This document shows positions 1-9,111 of a stretch of 64,000 nt of DNA, in pieces. This DNA comes from Nisaea sp. GTDB taxonomy: Bacteria > Pseudomonadota > Alphaproteobacteria > Thalassobaculales > Thalassobaculaceae. Position 1 is the stretch's first letter. The number at the start of each line of letters is the position of its first letter. The stretch spans positions 1 to 64,000 of the forward strand of contig NZ_JAXMNY010000006.1 in the NCBI RefSeq assembly GCF_034670185.1, read 5' to 3'. A model generated the notes under the pieces. The model was not told the origin of the DNA, did no database searches, and was given only the letters and a program-made list of their open reading frames with translations. Position numbers and translations under genes: made by a program.

Positions 1-1
1 G

Positions 2-78
<77 letters not shown>

Positions 79-95
79 AACTAAACACTATATCA

Positions 96-127
96 ACGGC
101 TTAGCCATTCCAGGCTGGGCCGTTTTT
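96..127 (+). terminator. Rho-independent terminator of the tRNA gene
   Basis: An 11-bp stem (96-106 with 113-123, two G-T wobbles) closes a six-base loop and runs straight into five T residues (123-127). It lies 18 nt after the tRNA CCA end. Confidence 0.85.
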
Positions 128-171
128 GCATTCTAAGCACTAAAATGACCGGCGAAGTTCAACAAGAGATG

Positions 172-200
172 AACAGGAGCCAGCTAAGCCGGCTCCTGTT
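172..200. terminator. Hairpin between the convergent tRNA and HyuAB genes
   Basis: A perfect 10-bp inverted repeat (172-181 with 191-200) encloses a nine-base loop. It lies 33 bp past the minus-strand stop of the hyuAB gene. Neither side has a T-run, so it may be a 3'-end stabiliser rather than a true terminator. Confidence 0.5.
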
Positions 201-232
201 AAATCAATCCTCAGCACCATACCTGGATCCTA

Positions 233-3200
233 TCAGGATGACGGCGTTCCCCAGCCGCCGCCGGACGGGGTCTGCATGACGAACAGGTCGCCGGCATGGA
301 CCTCGTTCTGATCGTTGCCGCCGTGCTCGACGCGGCTTCCGTCAGCTCTGACGATCCATTCGCGGCCCACTTCGCCGGGGCCGCCGCCCGGCCCGGGGAA
401 GGGCGGAACGCGTCGATGCGAGCAGAGCGTCGTGACCGTCATGTCTTCGAAAAAGCGCATCTTGCGGGTAATCCCGTCCCCGCCATGCCAGCGCCCAGTG
501 CCGCCCGAGCCGCGCCGGATCGACCATTCTTCGAGCCGCACGGGGAAGCGATGTTCCAGGACCTCAGGGTCCGTCCCCCGTGTATTGGTCATATGTGTCT
601 GTACGGCCGAGCAGCCGTCAAAGCCCGGGCCTGCACCCGTGCCGCCGCAGATCGTTTCGTAGTTCTGGATACGGTCGTTGCCCCAGACATAATTGTTCAT
701 CGTCGCCTGTGAGCCCGCCATCGCGCCGAGTGCGCCCATTAGTGCATTGCAGGCAAGCTGGCTGACTTCGGTGTTGCCGGCAATAACCGCCGAGGGGTAG
801 CGGGCATTCACCATCGAGCCCTCAGGGGCGATGATCTTCAGCGGCTTGAAGCAGCCTTCGTTCAGCGGAATAGGCGCGCCGACAAGGGTCCGGAATACAT
901 AGAGGACAACGGCGTGACACACCGCGAGCGGGGCGTTGTAGTTCAAGGCGTTCGACGCCGTGCCAGTGAAGTCGATCTCCGCCGAACGCCGCTCATGATC
1001 AACCCTGACGGCGACGCGGATGAAGGAGCCATTATCAAGTTCGTAGTCGAAAGAGCCGTCCTTCAGGGCGTCGATCACGCGCCGTACGCATTCCTCGGCA
1101 TTGTCCTGCACGTGCCCCATATAGGCATGCACAGTTTCGAGTCCGAACTGCGCGATCATCTTCGCGACTTCCCGGGCACCGGTCTCGTTCGCCGCCACCT
1201 GGGCGGCAAGATCCGCCATGTTCTCATTGATGTTCCGGCACGGATAGGGGCCGGACGCAAGCAGAGCCCGTGTTTCGGCCTCCCGGAACCGGCCGCCGTC
1301 GATCATCTTGAAATTGTCGATCAGCACGCCTTCTTCTTCGATATGACGGCTGTCGGGCGGCGCTGAGCCGGGCGTCTTGCCGCCGATATCCGCATGGTGG
1401 CCGCGGGAAGCGACATAGAAGATCGGCGTGCCATGATCGAAGACAGGTGTGACGACGGTCACGTCGGGAAGGTGTGTGCCGCCGTTGAACGGCGCATTGA
1501 GGACGTAAACGTCGCCCTCCTTCATATCCGGGTTGAGCCGGATCACGGTGCGGATGGATTCGGACATGGATCCGAGGTGCACCGGCACGTGCGGCGCATT
1601 CGCGACGAGGTCGCCGCCCGGCCCGAAGAGAGCGCAGGAGAAATCGAGCCGTTCCTTGATGTTCACCGAATAGGCCGTGTTCGCCAGGGTCGCGCCCATC
1701 TGCTCGGCAATGGACATGAAGAGATTGTTGAATACCTCGAGCATCACGGGATCGGCGCGGGAGCCGACAGCTTCCGCCCGGATCATCGGAACGGTGCGCG
1801 TGAGAATGAGATGGCCCCATTCGTCGACCGCGGCTTGCCAGCCCCGTTCAATCACATTGGTGCCTGTCGGCTCCTTGATGATTGCCGGCCCGTCGACGGT
1901 CTGACCGGTTGTCATGCTTTCACGGTCATAGAGCGGCGTCGCCGGGCCACCAAAATGGCTGTCGATCTGATCGACGGAAGACGGCGTGCCGTCGCCGGTC
2001 GGAAATGTCTCGGCGGTGATTTCCGCCGCGCCGCCGACGGCCTCCACGGCGAGTGCCTCGAAAACCAGCTCCCGCTCACCTGCGGCAAAGCCGAAGCGGG
2101 CCCGGTGCGCGACTTCGAATCCCGCACGCAATGCAGCCTCGTCGCCGAACGGGACTTCCAAGGCCTGGTGCGAGCCGCGATAGCGCAGATGCGCCCGTCG
2201 CTCAACGCGGATCGCCATCCTGGCGACACCCTGTCTCTCGACCTCTGCGACGGCCTCGTCGGCGGCCTCCTTCAGCGCGACCTCCGCTGCGGCGACTGAA
2301 GAGATCGGCGCATCGAACTGGCGCTCACGCAGGGCGCGGATCTCCGCCAGCCCCATGCCATAGGCAGAGAGCACGCCGGCGAAGGGGTGCACGAAGACGG
2401 TCTGCATGCCGAGGGCGTCCGCAACGGCACAGGCATGCTGACCGCCGGCGCCGCCAAAGCATTGCAGCGTGTATTTCGTGACGTCGTATCCGCGTTGGAC
2501 GCTGATCTTCTTGATCGCATTCGCCATGTTTTCCACGGCAATCCGCAGGAATCCCTCGGCGAGGTCTTCCGGTGTCCGGGCGGCAGCGCCTGTTTCGGCG
2601 GCAATTTCGCTGGAGAGGGCTTCGAATTTCTCCCGCACGATGGCGGCATCCAGCGGCTGATCCGCATCGGGCCCAAAGACGGCGGGAAAATGCGACGGCT
2701 GCAGTTTGCCGAGCATCACGTTGCAGTCGGTCACGGTCAGCGGTCCGCCACGCCGGTAGCAGGCGGGACCCGGATCGGCGCCGGCACTGTCCGGGCCGAC
2801 CTGGAAGCGTCCGTCGCGGAAATGCAGGATCGATCCGCCGCCTGCTGCCACCGTGTGAATGTTCATCATCGGAGCCCGCATGCGGACACCCGCGACTTCG
2901 GTCTCGAAGGACCTCTCGTAGGTTCCGGCATAGTGGCAGACATCCGTCGAGGTGCCGCCCATATCGAATCCGATCAGGCGGTCATAACCGGCAAGCGCGC
3001 CGGTCTTCACCATGCCGACGACGCCGCCGGCCGGCCCGGACAGGATCGCGTCCTTGCCCTGAAACAGCGTAGCGTCCGTCAGGCCGCCGTTCGATTGCAT
3101 GAACATCAGCTTTCCCTCGCCGCCGAGAGCGTCGGAAACCTGGTTCACATAGCGGCGGAGGATCGGCGAGAGATAGGCGTCAACCACAGTCGTGTCGCCA

Positions 3201-3805
3201 CGCGGGACGAGTTTCATCAGCGGTGAGACCTCGTGCGATGCGCTGATCTGCCCAAAGCCTTCCTCGGCGGCGATGGCGGCGATACGGGCCTCATGCACCG
3301 GATTGAGGTAGCTGTGCATGAAGGCGATGGCGACACTGTCGATGCCGTCAGCCTTCGCCGTTCTGAGCGCCGTACGCGCACTTTCCTCGTCGAGCGGTGT
3401 CACGGTCTCGCCATGGGCATCTAGCCGCTCATGAACTTCAACGGCCCGTTCATAGAGCAGTTCCGGCAGCGTGATGTGCAGGTCGAAGATCCGCGGGCGC
3501 GCCTGGTGCCCGATCCTGAGGAGATCGCCGAAGCCCTCGGTGATGAGGAGCAGGGTGCGGTCGCCCTTGCGCTCGAGGAGGGCATTGGTGGCAACGGTCG
3601 TTCCCATCTTCACGGAGTCTATGGTGCCCGCGGGGACAGGGTCGCCTTTGGTCAATCCCAGAAGGTCCCGGATACCCTGAACGGCGGCGTCTCTGTAGCG
3701 CTCGGGGTTTTCGGACAACAGCTTGTGGGTGACGAGGGTCCCGTCTGGTTTCTGTGCCACGATATCGGTGAAGGTGCCGCCGCGGTCGACCCAGAATTGC
3801 CACAT
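233..3805 (-). CDS. Fused HyuA-HyuB hydantoinase / 5-oxoprolinase
   Basis: Predicted cytoplasmic ATP-dependent ring opening of a 5-oxoproline- or hydantoin-like lactam. The 1190-residue chain joins both family halves: a HyuA-type half (about 1-680) with DRGGTFTD near residue 8, LSGPAGG near 255 and the kinase-fold motif DMGGTSTD near 285, then a HyuB-type half ending in a Gly-rich GGGWG tail. It is slightly shorter than eukaryotic 5-oxoprolinase. I chose ATG at 3805 (GGAGG nine bases upstream); the adjacent GTG at 3808 is possible. It is the last gene of a minus-strand unit with a TRAP transporter and a DUF1445 protein. The family is certain; the substrate is not. Confidence 0.9.
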   Translation of the reverse strand: MWQFWVDRGGTFTDIVAQKPDGTLVTHKLLSENPERYRDAAVQGIRDLLGLTKGDPVPAGTIDSVKMGTTVATNALLERKGDRTLLLITEGFGDLLRIGHQARPRIFDLHITLPELLYERAVEVHERLDAHGETVTPLDEESARTALRTAKADGIDSVAIAFMHSYLNPVHEARIAAIAAEEGFGQISASHEVSPLMKLVPRGDTTVVDAYLSPILRRYVNQVSDALGGEGKLMFMQSNGGLTDATLFQGKDAILSGPAGGVVGMVKTGALAGYDRLIGFDMGGTSTDVCHYAGTYERSFETEVAGVRMRAPMMNIHTVAAGGGSILHFRDGRFQVGPDSAGADPGPACYRRGGPLTVTDCNVMLGKLQPSHFPAVFGPDADQPLDAAIVREKFEALSSEIAAETGAAARTPEDLAEGFLRIAVENMANAIKKISVQRGYDVTKYTLQCFGGAGGQHACAVADALGMQTVFVHPFAGVLSAYGMGLAEIRALRERQFDAPISSVAAAEVALKEAADEAVAEVERQGVARMAIRVERRAHLRYRGSHQALEVPFGDEAALRAGFEVAHRARFGFAAGERELVFEALAVEAVGGAAEITAETFPTGDGTPSSVDQIDSHFGGPATPLYDRESMTTGQTVDGPAIIKEPTGTNVIERGWQAAVDEWGHLILTRTVPMIRAEAVGSRADPVMLEVFNNLFMSIAEQMGATLANTAYSVNIKERLDFSCALFGPGGDLVANAPHVPVHLGSMSESIRTVIRLNPDMKEGDVYVLNAPFNGGTHLPDVTVVTPVFDHGTPIFYVASRGHHADIGGKTPGSAPPDSRHIEEEGVLIDNFKMIDGGRFREAETRALLASGPYPCRNINENMADLAAQVAANETGAREVAKMIAQFGLETVHAYMGHVQDNAEECVRRVIDALKDGSFDYELDNGSFIRVAVRVDHERRSAEIDFTGTASNALNYNAPLAVCHAVVLYVFRTLVGAPIPLNEGCFKPLKIIAPEGSMVNARYPSAVIAGNTEVSQLACNALMGALGAMAGSQATMNNYVWGNDRIQNYETICGGTGAGPGFDGCSAVQTHMTNTRGTDPEVLEHRFPVRLEEWSIRRGSGGTGRWHGGDGITRKMRFFEDMTVTTLCSHRRVPPFPGPGGGPGEVGREWIVRADGSRVEHGGNDQNEVHAGDLFVMQTPSGGGWGTPSS

Positions 3806-3870
3806 CACAGAATTCCTCCGTTGCGCTTCTTGCGCACGATTTAAGAGAGTTTGGATAGGTAGATGGTTGC

Positions 3871-5154
3871 TTAGTAGAAGAGGCTGGGGAGCCAGAGAGC
3901 GACATCAGGAAACAACAACAGCACAGCGATCATCGCAAACATCGTCAAGACAAAAGGCGCTGCTCCGATCATGACGTCACTCAATTCGCCCCGCTCTCGT
4001 ACGCCCTGAACGACATAGAGATTGATGCCGATCGGGGGCGTGATAAGCGCGGTCTCCAGCAGGACCATGAGCAGGATCCCGAACCAGACCGGGTCGAACC
4101 CGAGCGTTATCACGATCGGTGTGATCAGCGGCGCGACGGTGAGAAGCATGGAAAGCGTCTCCATGAAGCAGCCGACGACAATCAGAACCGCGATCAGCAT
4201 CAGCATGGTCTGCATCGGCGAGAGACCGAGACCGGTGACGAAATCTGCAAGCGCCTGGGTCAGGCCGATGACAGACAGAACAAAGTTCAGAAATACGGCG
4301 GCAAGAATGATCAGCAGGATCATCGAGGTTGTCCGCATGGTCCCCTCGATTGCCGCGCGGATCATATCCAGCGAGAGAGAGCCGTTCGCAGCCGAAAGCC
4401 CGAGCGCTGCGACGACGCCCAGCGCGGCGGCTTCTGTCGGTGTCGCAATGCCGGCATAGATCGAGCCGACGACGACGAGGAAGATGCCGATCGGCGGCAG
4501 CAGAGAGGGCAGGGCGGCGACCCGTTCTGCCCATGTGGCAACCACAGGTTCTCCACCCCAAGCGGGTTTCGCGATGCAGAGCACGATGACGGTGACCATG
4601 AAGAGCGCGGCGAGCAGGAAGCCGGGAAGAAAGCCGGCGAGATACAGCTCCGGGACAGAGGTGTCCGTCAGCAGACCGAAGAGGATCAGGTTGATGGACG
4701 GGGGGATGAGAATGCCGAGCGTGCCGCCGGCAGCAATGGTGCCGAGGAAAAGGCGCTCATTGTAGCCTCGTTTCTCGATTTCCGGGATCGCCACTGTGCC
4801 GATGGTTGCTGCGGTGGCGACAGAGGAGCCGGAGGTCGCGGCGAAGAGCGCGCAGGAGCCGGTATTGGCATGCATCAGCCCGCCCGGCAGCCAGCCGAGC
4901 CAGGTGACGATGCCAGCGTACATTTTGGCGGCAACCCCGGAGCGAAGCAGGATTTCCCCGAGCAGGATGAACATGGGGATCGCAACCAGCAGGAAGTCGG
5001 TTCCTGTCTGCCAGACCATGTCGCCGAGTGCGCGGTGCAGCGGCATCGGGCTATCGAGGTACTGCAGGGTGAGGCCGAGCCAGCCCAGCGCGGCGGCGAC
5101 CGGGACGGCGAGGGCGATAAGGCCCAGAAGGATCAGAAGCGTCTTGGTAAGCAT
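3871..5154 (-). CDS. dctM: TRAP transporter large permease (DctM family)
   Basis: Inner-membrane subunit that carries solute with a sodium or proton gradient. The 427-residue protein is hydrophobic throughout, with about twelve membrane segments, and has typical DctM stretches such as the LGWLPGGLMHANTGSCALFA region and GGTLGILIPPS. The ATG at 5154 shares one base with the stop of the small permease. A longer in-frame extension upstream only reads through that neighbour and is not used. The partners are the small permease and binding protein just upstream. Clustering with HyuAB and DUF1445 suggests an amino-acid-derived lactam or dicarboxylate as ligand, which is an inference. Confidence 0.92.
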   Translation of the reverse strand: MLTKTLLILLGLIALAVPVAAALGWLGLTLQYLDSPMPLHRALGDMVWQTGTDFLLVAIPMFILLGEILLRSGVAAKMYAGIVTWLGWLPGGLMHANTGSCALFAATSGSSVATAATIGTVAIPEIEKRGYNERLFLGTIAAGGTLGILIPPSINLILFGLLTDTSVPELYLAGFLPGFLLAALFMVTVIVLCIAKPAWGGEPVVATWAERVAALPSLLPPIGIFLVVVGSIYAGIATPTEAAALGVVAALGLSAANGSLSLDMIRAAIEGTMRTTSMILLIILAAVFLNFVLSVIGLTQALADFVTGLGLSPMQTMLMLIAVLIVVGCFMETLSMLLTVAPLITPIVITLGFDPVWFGILLMVLLETALITPPIGINLYVVQGVRERGELSDVMIGAAPFVLTMFAMIAVLLLFPDVALWLPSLFY

Positions 5155-5714
5155 CAGGCCGTCTCGTCTTTGATCTGTTCGTCCAGGGTCTTCACGCCGA
5201 TTCGCCGCTCCGCTTCGGCCATTTTCCCGGTGAGCGTTGCGAACAGCGTGCCGACAAAGAGCAACGCGCCGCAGGCGACGAAGAAGACCCAGCCTGCAAG
5301 CCATGGGATCTGCGGGATGGCGAGTGGTGTGCGCATCGGGGTGATCGACCGGGAGCCGTATTGCAGCGTGTCAGCGACGAGCCCCCAGGCCATCCAGGTC
5401 ACGATCCCGGCAAAACCGATGAGCAGGGCGAGGCCGAAGAAATTCAGGAACATTCGCACGGGACGTGGAAGCACCAGGAAGAGTGCGTCCACCCGGATAT
5501 GCGCGCGTTCGAAGAGTGCGAAGGCAAGACCCAGAGAGGTCGCCACGCCGAAGGCGTAGCCGGAGATTTCATCGGCGCCTGCGATCGATGTGTTGAAGAA
5601 CTTGCGCAGGATCACTTCCAGGGTCACCAGAAAGGCCGACCCGAGGATCAGCGCGCCACCGAGCCAGACAAGCCAGCGGGACAGCTTGTGTGCGGCGTCA
5701 ATCAGGCGAAGCAT
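5154..5714 (-). CDS. dctQ: TRAP transporter small permease (DctQ family)
   Basis: Four-helix membrane subunit of a TRAP carrier; 186 residues with hydrophobic segments near the N-terminus (SRWLVWLGGALILG), at about 45-65, 85-110 and 125-150. The start is ATG 5714, behind a strong AGGAGG about seven bases upstream; a longer reading to 5759 lacks one. Its stop overlaps the dctM start by one base, so the two are translationally coupled. The binding-protein gene precedes it, separated by an 86-nt gap that holds a strong hairpin. Confidence 0.9.
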   Translation of the reverse strand: MLRLIDAAHKLSRWLVWLGGALILGSAFLVTLEVILRKFFNTSIAGADEISGYAFGVATSLGLAFALFERAHIRVDALFLVLPRPVRMFLNFFGLALLIGFAGIVTWMAWGLVADTLQYGSRSITPMRTPLAIPQIPWLAGWVFFVACGALLFVGTLFATLTGKMAEAERRIGVKTLDEQIKDETA

Positions 5715-5761
5715 GAAGGGTCCTCCTCGAGAGCGGATCGGTGTTGATTGTGGCACCATCG

Positions 5762-5790
5762 GCCGGCGCCGGGTTTTGCCCGGCGCCGGC
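5762..5790 (-). promoter_or_regulatory. Stem-loop between dctP and dctQ
   Basis: A perfect 12-bp GC-rich stem (5762-5773 with 5779-5790) and a five-base loop, just after the dctP stop. On the transcribed strand no U-run follows, so it is not a simple terminator. Such structures between a binding protein and its permease usually protect the upstream message from 3' decay, giving an excess of binding protein. Six other junctions in this window carry the same kind of element. Confidence 0.7.
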
Positions 5791-5800
5791 GAAAGTCAGT

Positions 5801-6853
5801 TTATTTGGCTTTTGCCGTCAGCCCGAGGATCTTGCCGACAGTCTTGTTCCAGTCGGCCGCACAGTCGGCGCCGCAGCGCTCGGCCCAGCGGGCCAGGACG
5901 ACGTCAGTCGCGATGGTGTCGCGCAGGGCGAGGTCGTCGGCAGACGGTTTCACCAGCTTCATCGCACCAGGCTCCCCGATGTCGCACTTGCCGCCGGTGA
6001 TGCAGCTGATTGCGACGTCGTCTTCGGCCGCGGTCTCGGTCCACATCTGATCGTTCAGAATGGCCAGTTCCTTCTGCAGCAGTGCCTGCTTCTCAGCGCC
6101 CATGGCATTCCACTTGTTCATGTTCATGGCGCCGAAGGCGAGGCCCCAGCCAACCCGAAGCGTGTAGGCGTGGGTTGCGACCTGGTGCCATTTTGCCTTG
6201 TAGGCGGACATGGTTCCGGTGATACCGCAATCGACCACGCCCTTCTCGAGCGCCGGGATGACTTCTGCGAACGGCACGGTGACGGAGGTGCCGCCGACAC
6301 CTTCGACGAAGTCGCCGAGGGTGGTGGCATAGACCCGGACCTTCTTGCCCTTGAGATCCTTGATCCCGTTCACCTCGGCGTTGCACCAGAGCGTTTGGCT
6401 GGGGAACGGATAGAGCATCAGAAGCTTGGCGTTGTAGATCTCGGCGAAGGCTTTCTCGAGGATCGGGTAATAGGCTTTCGCCACACTGCGCTCGGTCTCG
6501 ATGTCCTGGGTGACGGAGGAAAGATCGGCGCCCTCGAACACGGCATTCTCCGCCGCGACATAGCCCGGAAGCCCGAAGGCGAAATCGAACACGCCGTTCT
6601 TCACGAGCCGCATGATCTCGAAGCCCTTCAGGCCAAGCTCGGTCTGCGGCTTGATCTCACCGATGATGGATCCGCCGGAAGCCTTGGCGATGCGCTCGTT
6701 CCAGAACGGACCCTCATGTTTCTGATAATTCGTCAGGCTGCCCCAGGTTCCCACGGCCTTGATGACCGTCGGACCGTCGGCAACCGCCGGACCGGTGGCG
6801 GACAAGCCTGCCGAGATGGCGAGCGCCGCGCCTAAAGCTCTTAGTTTTCTCAT
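5801..6853 (-). CDS. dctP: TRAP transporter solute-binding protein (DctP family)
   Basis: Periplasmic ligand-binding subunit of the TRAP system. The 350-residue protein begins with a Sec signal peptide (basic MRKLR, hydrophobic core, cleavage near AVADG at about 24-28). The mature part matches DctP proteins, with a conserved region around IKDLKGKKVRVYATT that contains the Arg usual for carboxylate binding. ATG 6853 is chosen because the signal peptide starts there and GGGAG lies upstream. It begins 26 nt after the stop of the DUF1445 gene, so both probably share an mRNA. Confidence 0.92.
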   Translation of the reverse strand: MRKLRALGAALAISAGLSATGPAVADGPTVIKAVGTWGSLTNYQKHEGPFWNERIAKASGGSIIGEIKPQTELGLKGFEIMRLVKNGVFDFAFGLPGYVAAENAVFEGADLSSVTQDIETERSVAKAYYPILEKAFAEIYNAKLLMLYPFPSQTLWCNAEVNGIKDLKGKKVRVYATTLGDFVEGVGGTSVTVPFAEVIPALEKGVVDCGITGTMSAYKAKWHQVATHAYTLRVGWGLAFGAMNMNKWNAMGAEKQALLQKELAILNDQMWTETAAEDDVAISCITGGKCDIGEPGAMKLVKPSADDLALRDTIATDVVLARWAERCGADCAADWNKTVGKILGLTAKAK

Positions 6854-6879
6854 TTTTTGTCTCCCTGTTTTGTTAGTGG

Positions 6880-7701
6880 TCACGCAATAAAACTGTTGGT
6901 CTGGTCGTCGATGTCCGTGATCAGCATCCGCCCGGGCGTGTGGGTGATGCAGAGGGGCGGGCGGGCTTCTGCGAGGGCATTCTGAGGCGTCACGCCGCAG
7001 GCCCAGAACATCGGCACGCCCTCGGTGCTGACAGGTGGATCGCCCCAGTCGGGCGCGTGGACGTCCTTGATGCCGATCTCGGCCGGATCCCCGACATGGA
7101 CCGGTGCGCCATGTGCCCAAGGGAACCGGGCGGTGGTTTCTCGTGCCAAATCGACCTGGTCCGGCGCCACGTAACGCAGTGAGACAACCATGCCGCCGCC
7201 GAAGGGGCCGGCGGGTATCGTTTCGATATTTGTGCGGTACATCGGGACGGTCGTATCGGCCTCGATATGTGCCATGGGCACACCGGCGGCAATAAGTGCC
7301 GTCTCGAAGGTAAAGGAGCAGCCGATCGCAAAGGCCACGAGGTCGTCACGCCAAACCGCGTTCAGGTCGGGAACGGATTCAATCAGGTTGCCGTCTCGGT
7401 AGATATTGTAGGATGGCGTATCCGTCCGGACGTCGATGTCGCCGAGCTCCGGCCATAGCGGGTTCCCAGCTTTGGTCATACCCACCAAGGGACAAGGCTG
7501 CGGGTTCCGCCGGCAGAATGCTTCGAAATCGGGCGCGAGACCTACTGGAAGGATCGCGAGATTTACCTGAAGTTTTCCAGAGGCGAGACCTGCTGTGTGA
7601 CCGCGATAGGCGCCGGCCCTGATTGCCGCCCGCACCGTTTCCACGTCGCGGCCAGCGAGATCGTCGTAGGTTGGATTTGAAGCGTCGCCGTATGCGTGCA
7701 T
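6880..7701 (-). CDS. DUF1445 protein (D-glutamate cyclase-like / putative hydro-lyase)
   Basis: A 273-residue member of the UPF0317/DUF1445 family, often annotated as putative hydro-lyase and related to the D-glutamate cyclase that forms 5-oxo-D-proline. Typical family segments are present: the CRRNPQPCPL stretch, the FAIGCSFTFE region, and the C-terminal FWACGVTPQ and ITHTPGRMLITD motifs. ATG 7701 has GGAGG seven bases upstream and gives the usual family length. It heads a unit with a TRAP importer and HyuAB, a 5-oxoprolinase-type enzyme. That pairing fits cyclised-glutamate metabolism, but this is inferred from context only. Confidence 0.85.
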   Translation of the reverse strand: MHAYGDASNPTYDDLAGRDVETVRAAIRAGAYRGHTAGLASGKLQVNLAILPVGLAPDFEAFCRRNPQPCPLVGMTKAGNPLWPELGDIDVRTDTPSYNIYRDGNLIESVPDLNAVWRDDLVAFAIGCSFTFETALIAAGVPMAHIEADTTVPMYRTNIETIPAGPFGGGMVVSLRYVAPDQVDLARETTARFPWAHGAPVHVGDPAEIGIKDVHAPDWGDPPVSTEGVPMFWACGVTPQNALAEARPPLCITHTPGRMLITDIDDQTNSFIA

Positions 7702-7738
7702 TGCTGCCTCCTGCGTCGGAAGAACAGTAGGCTGCACG

Positions 7739-7780
7739 TTTGATCAGGTTCAAATTAGTTATTTTGCGCTGATTTGATCA
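7739..7780. promoter_or_regulatory. Direct repeat TTTGATCA, candidate LysR operator
   Basis: Two identical octamers TTTGATCA (7739-7746 and 7773-7780), each containing the palindrome TGATCA and spaced 34 bp apart, fill the short gap between the LysR stop and the DUF1445 start. The position just upstream of the catabolic unit suits an activator site. This is based only on repeat and position. Confidence 0.4.
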
Positions 7781-8656
7781 CTAATTTTTATCATATGCCG
7801 TGGCAACCATCTGCGCGATCTCAGCCGCCCGACCGGTCACAGAGACCTCGGGCGCAGCGAGAAAAGAGGCCGTGAAGCTCAGCGGTTCTGGCGTCCAGCC
7901 GGGATCAAATTGTTCGACCTGCCCTGAAGTCAGATAGTCCGCTGCAAGTGAAAGCGGCAAGGCTCCGATGCCAAGCCCGGCTGCAACCAGCCGGAAACAG
8001 GCAGAAAGTGAAGAGGACGGGAAGATGACCGCACCAGGTCCGCAGCGTTCCAGAAGCGTTTCCTTAAGCAGACGAAAAGGCCTGGTGTCCCGGGCGAATG
8101 TAATGACAGGCGCGCCAGCGGCAGGATCGCTGACGGACAGCGATGGCGAGCGAAACCATGTCATCTGGTAGTCGGGGAGAGGAATGTTTTCGACCCGGTA
8201 ATCTGAAATTGGTCCCATGAGGAGTGCAAGATCTATCGCATTGGCGAAAAGTCTCTCTCGGAGCGTGCGTGAAATGTCGACATCAATCTCGACGGTCAGC
8301 CGGGGAAATTCCGCTCTGAGCGTTGTGATAAACTCGGGGAGCCAGGATTGCACGATGGTTTCGGACACGCCGATCCGAAAGAGAGACTGCATGCCGTCCG
8401 GTCGGCCGACATCTCTCTGGATGAGACTGTTCAGCTTCAGATACTGCTCCGCGTAACCGATCAGTGCTGCTCCGTTTTTGGTCGGGCGCATCGAGGCGGA
8501 ACGATCGAACAATTCCACTCCCAGTGCTGCCTCCAACGTCTTTATACGGGCGGTTACGGCTGGCTGGGTCAGATGCAACTCCTCCGCGGCCCGGCGTACG
8601 TTACCCGTGCGCGCGACGGCCAGGAAAGCTCTGAGTTGGTCGAGGGTGAAACGCAC
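7781..8656 (-). CDS. LysR-family transcriptional regulator
   Basis: A 291-residue regulator with the N-terminal LysR helix-turn-helix (about residues 1-60: LDQLRAFLAVARTGN and LHLTQPAVTARIK) and a C-terminal ligand-binding domain. It starts with GTG at 8656, preceded by a clear GGAGGG seven bases upstream. It lies directly ahead of, and on the same strand as, the DUF1445-TRAP-HyuAB genes, and probably controls them. The ligand is unknown. Confidence 0.93.
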   Translation of the reverse strand: MRFTLDQLRAFLAVARTGNVRRAAEELHLTQPAVTARIKTLEAALGVELFDRSASMRPTKNGAALIGYAEQYLKLNSLIQRDVGRPDGMQSLFRIGVSETIVQSWLPEFITTLRAEFPRLTVEIDVDISRTLRERLFANAIDLALLMGPISDYRVENIPLPDYQMTWFRSPSLSVSDPAAGAPVITFARDTRPFRLLKETLLERCGPGAVIFPSSSLSACFRLVAAGLGIGALPLSLAADYLTSGQVEQFDPGWTPEPLSFTASFLAAPEVSVTGRAAEIAQMVATAYDKN

Positions 8657-9059
8657 GGATCAGCCCTCCACGGCGCGGAGCGCGCCGCAGTCGACGTTGG
8701 ATATTACGTTCGTCCGCATTACCCGGCGGGATCTCTCTGGAACATTCCGGATGCGCGTGGTGTCGGGGGCACGTCCGATCCTCAGGGCTTCGGCGAGGCC
8801 ACTGTACGAGAGGATCTGCGCTTCGATGCTGTCAGTCCGCCGCCATATGCTCATGTTCGCCCGCCATTTAGATACTGTGACGGTTTCCCGTCGGGTCGCT
8901 AAGATCTGTAAGAGAATACTATTATATCCGTAGGTTGGGTTTTTCGTCGCCTCAGAGGTCTTTCTTTACCCGGCTCTGCTCTCATCGGACCATCTCAATT
9001 ACAATCTTCATAGCGATGACAGTCATGCAAAGGGTCGGTCGATCCTCGGCTTGCTGAAA
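8657..9059. other. Intergenic region with one doubtful 64-codon frame
   Basis: About 400 bp between the LysR regulator and the monooxygenase promoter region. A minus-strand ATG frame of 64 codons (8660-8854) ends over the LysR ribosome-binding site. It resembles no family I recognise and has no clear Shine-Dalgarno sequence, so I do not call it a gene. The AT-richer part at 8890-8940 may hold promoters. No RNA gene or repeat is visible. Confidence 0.3.
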
Positions 9060-9077
9060 AATGAACGTTGGTTCATT
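9060..9077. promoter_or_regulatory. TetR-type operator AATGAACGTTGGTTCATT
   Basis: A perfect inverted repeat: AATGAAC, a four-base spacer, then GTTCATT. Its centre lies about 43 bp upstream of the monooxygenase start chosen at 9112. Half-sites of this kind are typical for TetR-family repressors, and a TetR gene lies downstream at 11137-11778. An ATG within the palindrome (9061) is not the start codon. Confidence 0.65.
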
Positions 9078-9111
9078 ATTCGTTGAAGACGACGGAGGAA
9101 AAGGGACAGTC

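Noticed and set aside
1394..2299. Plus-strand frames inside the HyuAB gene
   Set aside because: They are antisense to a gene with recognisable motifs along its whole length; codon-bias shadows only.
5762..5790. Reading the junction stem-loops as transcription terminators
   Set aside because: They lack a U-run on the transcribed side and lie inside operons whose downstream genes have no visible promoter of their own.
8660..8854. A 64-codon minus-strand frame upstream of LysR
   Set aside because: It has no recognisable homology and no clear ribosome-binding site, and its end covers the LysR Shine-Dalgarno sequence.
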